A DNA stretch of 6,274 nucleotides from CAZYMF01 sp964648215. GTDB lineage: Bacteria; Desulfobacterota; Binatia; HRBIN30; JACQVA1. Positions within the stretch are counted from its first letter, which is position 1; each line of letters begins with the position of its first letter. The notes below the pieces were generated by a model. That model searched no databases. It was not told the origin of the DNA and saw only the letters and a program-made list of their open reading frames with translations. Positions 5,087 to 6,274 of this stretch are shown here, one piece after another. Location: assembly GCA_964648215.1 (NCBI GenBank), contig CAZYMF010000256.1, positions 1-6,274 of the forward strand, read 5' to 3'. Position numbers and translations under genes: made by a program.

Positions 5087-6256
5087 TCAGGAGAGGGATG
5101 CCCCTGCGCCCCGCGGGCCCGCTTTCACCGCCCGTTTGCCCAGCAGATTCAGCTTGAACCGCCTTACCGTTTCCGGAGACACGGTCTCGCCCTGCGGGCC
5201 TCGAAAGTAGAGCGCATCGAACGGGCACTGCACGATACAGGCGCCGCATTGCACGCACTGCGCCGCTCCCGGCAAAGCCGCCAGGCGACGGGTATGGTCC
5301 ACGACGAAGACGTCGACCGGGCACACCTGCTCGCAGAAGGCGGCGCCCTGGCATCGTTCCGCGTCGAGCGTGATGCGCAGCAGCCGGTCCTCGTGCAGTC
5401 CGCTCTTGTACACCGGGGTGCTGCCGGTGAGGTCGAGGCTCAAGAGCAGGAGGACGACCAACGAGCTCGACCCCCAACGAAGCATGGCGGGCCACAACGG
5501 GACATGAGCGACGGCGGCGTAGGCGGCGATGCCGGCCAGGAACAGGCCCCAGAGGATCAGTAGAACGCCGCGCGGACCGAAGTCGAACAAGATGAAGCCG
5601 ACGCGCTTTCGTTCCTGACGAAGGTGCTGCTCGTAGAGCGGAAAGCTCAGGAAGAGAGCGAGCGACAAGGCCCACACCAGGCCGGCAAGCGGCAGCACGC
5701 CCGCCTTCCATACCGGCAGAACCAGGAGCGCCAACAGGGAGATGGGAAACGCCCAGGCTATGGCCATCTCCACCCTCTGCGGCCACGGGAAGGTCACCGT
5801 GCGCATGGCGCGGCTGGCCGCGAAACCGTTGCCGAGGAAGGCGGGCAAGGCGTCGGCGCGCACCGGTCCCCAGACGACTCTCCAGCCCGTCCGGTGCTGG
5901 ACGACCTTGCCGTCGATCCCGGTGGCGGCAAGCTGCGGCAGGACGACCTGGCGGTGAGCCACGCGGTTCTCGATGCCGCTCGCCTTCAGCACCGTCACCA
6001 CCTCGTGATCGGTGAGCAGGCCGCCGGTGGCAGCGCACCACACGTTGACGCCCCGACTATTGGCGACGAGCAGGTAGGCGTCGATACCGGCGAGCGCCCG
6101 CTTCACCCGCTCCACGGTGAGCCGGAAGTTGCCGGTCAGCAGAACCGGCGAGCCGCGGCCGGGGTGACCGATCTCGATCAAGCCGGTGCGGCACGGGAAG
6201 GGCAGTACGCGCAACAGCGTCTCGACGACGTCGATCCACAGGTAACGAAGAGTCAT
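5087..6256 (-). CDS. HgcAB-like fusion protein: corrinoid-binding HgcA-like domain, membrane domain and ferredoxin in one chain
   Basis: The product has 389 residues. Residues about 18-150 match the corrinoid-binding domain of the mercury-methylation protein HgcA: SPVLLTGNFRLTVERVKRAL, then LVANSRGVNVWCAATGG with the cap-helix Cys C74, then HRQVVLPQLAATG and TGWRVVWGPVRADALPAFL. Membrane segments follow near 164-181, 185-204, 229-249 and 257-277, then the HgcA-type tail LDLTGSTPVYKSG (274-286). The C-terminus (about 300-350) is an HgcB-like ferredoxin. Its second motif is complete (C334, C337, C340, C344-P). The first has only three Cys (C302, C308, C312-P), with Ala305 at the second position. 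In HgcA/HgcB the ferredoxin reduces the cobalamin that carries the methyl group. Here the cap motif reads NVWCAATGG rather than N(V/I)WCA(A/G)GK, and HgcB's extra C-terminal Cys are absent. A membrane corrinoid redox or methyl-transfer role is inferred; mercury methylation should not be assumed. I recall a database family of HgcAB-like fusion proteins. The ATG at 6256 has GAAGGG about eight bases upstream and preserves the family N-terminus. Confidence 0.88.
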   Translation of the reverse strand: MTLRYLWIDVVETLLRVLPFPCRTGLIEIGHPGRGSPVLLTGNFRLTVERVKRALAGIDAYLLVANSRGVNVWCAATGGLLTDHEVVTVLKASGIENRVAHRQVVLPQLAATGIDGKVVQHRTGWRVVWGPVRADALPAFLGNGFAASRAMRTVTFPWPQRVEMAIAWAFPISLLALLVLPVWKAGVLPLAGLVWALSLALFLSFPLYEQHLRQERKRVGFILFDFGPRGVLLILWGLFLAGIAAYAAVAHVPLWPAMLRWGSSSLVVLLLLSLDLTGSTPVYKSGLHEDRLLRITLDAERCQGAAFCEQVCPVDVFVVDHTRRLAALPGAAQCVQCGACIVQCPFDALYFRGPQGETVSPETVRRFKLNLLGKRAVKAGPRGAGASLS

Positions 6257-6274
6257 CAGCGCGACCCTTCGTCA
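6256..6274 (-). CDS. Possible 3' end of an upstream gene overlapping the HgcAB-like start
   Basis: On the minus strand the HgcAB-like ATG is preceded by TG, forming TGATG. This would be the stop codon of an upstream gene overlapping the start by one base, a common arrangement in tightly coupled operons. Only five codons (DEGSR) are visible before the window edge, so whether a gene is really there cannot be judged. Confidence 0.2.

Noticed and set aside
4857..6041. Second long minus-strand frame overlapping the HgcAB-like gene
   Set aside because: It is Arg/Gly/Ala/Pro-rich and lacks the Cys and membrane patterns that the alternative frame shows clearly. It also runs into the convergent CotH gene.
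5087..6256. Naming the gene hgcA or hgcAB and calling the organism a mercury methylator
   Set aside because: The cap motif lacks the GK, one cluster Cys is Ala and the HgcB C-terminal Cys are absent, so the similarity supports a paralogue rather than the characterised function.
1..6274. CRISPR arrays, tRNA/rRNA genes, insertion sequences or attachment sites
   Set aside because: No regularly spaced direct repeats, cloverleaf-like segments, transposase motifs or terminal inverted repeats were seen by eye.

Overview
This is a GC-rich, gene-dense bacterial window with four substantial protein genes, one edge-truncated regulator and several short regulatory-looking stretches. No rRNA, tRNA, CRISPR array or insertion sequence was recognised. 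The large secreted protein carries a thrombospondin type 3-like calcium motif and ends in a pair of Cys-flanked EF-hand/dockerin-like loops. In my recollection that style is common in uncultivated Binatota/Deltaproteobacteria-type genomes. The taxonomic guess rests on protein style only and is weak.

Layout, left to right. Positions 1-100 (minus) hold the N-terminus of a probable TetR/AcrR regulator cut by the window edge. Positions 101-331 are intergenic, with an AT-rich patch and inverted repeats. Positions 332-1414 (minus) encode a NapH/CcoG-like membrane polyferredoxin. Positions 1415-1538 are a leader region containing a perfect 8-bp dyad. Positions 1539-2144 (minus) encode an ABC-2 type permease that appears to lack its usual N-terminus; it is preceded by a 20-codon mini-ORF with a strong ribosome binding site and an ATGA overlap. 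Positions 2204-2324 are a divergent intergenic region. Positions 2325-5024 (plus) encode an 899-residue exported CotH-kinase-family protein with accessory domains. A short convergent gap with GC-rich hairpins follows. Positions 5087-6256 (minus) encode the most interesting gene: an HgcA-like corrinoid/membrane protein fused in one chain to an HgcB-like ferredoxin.

How the genes may work together. The two membrane iron-sulfur proteins, the polyferredoxin and the HgcAB-like fusion, flank the CotH and permease pair. The polyferredoxin could feed electrons to a corrinoid redox system like the fusion, but nothing in the sequence proves they are partners. The fusion keeps the HgcA cap-helix cysteine (NVWCA) but has a changed following motif (ATGG instead of A/GGK). 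It also lacks one cluster cysteine and the C-terminal cysteines of HgcB. It is therefore better described as an HgcAB paralogue of unknown reaction than as a mercury methylase. The CotH protein looks like an exported, calcium-dependent protein kinase or pseudokinase unrelated to the redox genes. The permease has no ATPase partner in the window and may be decaying.
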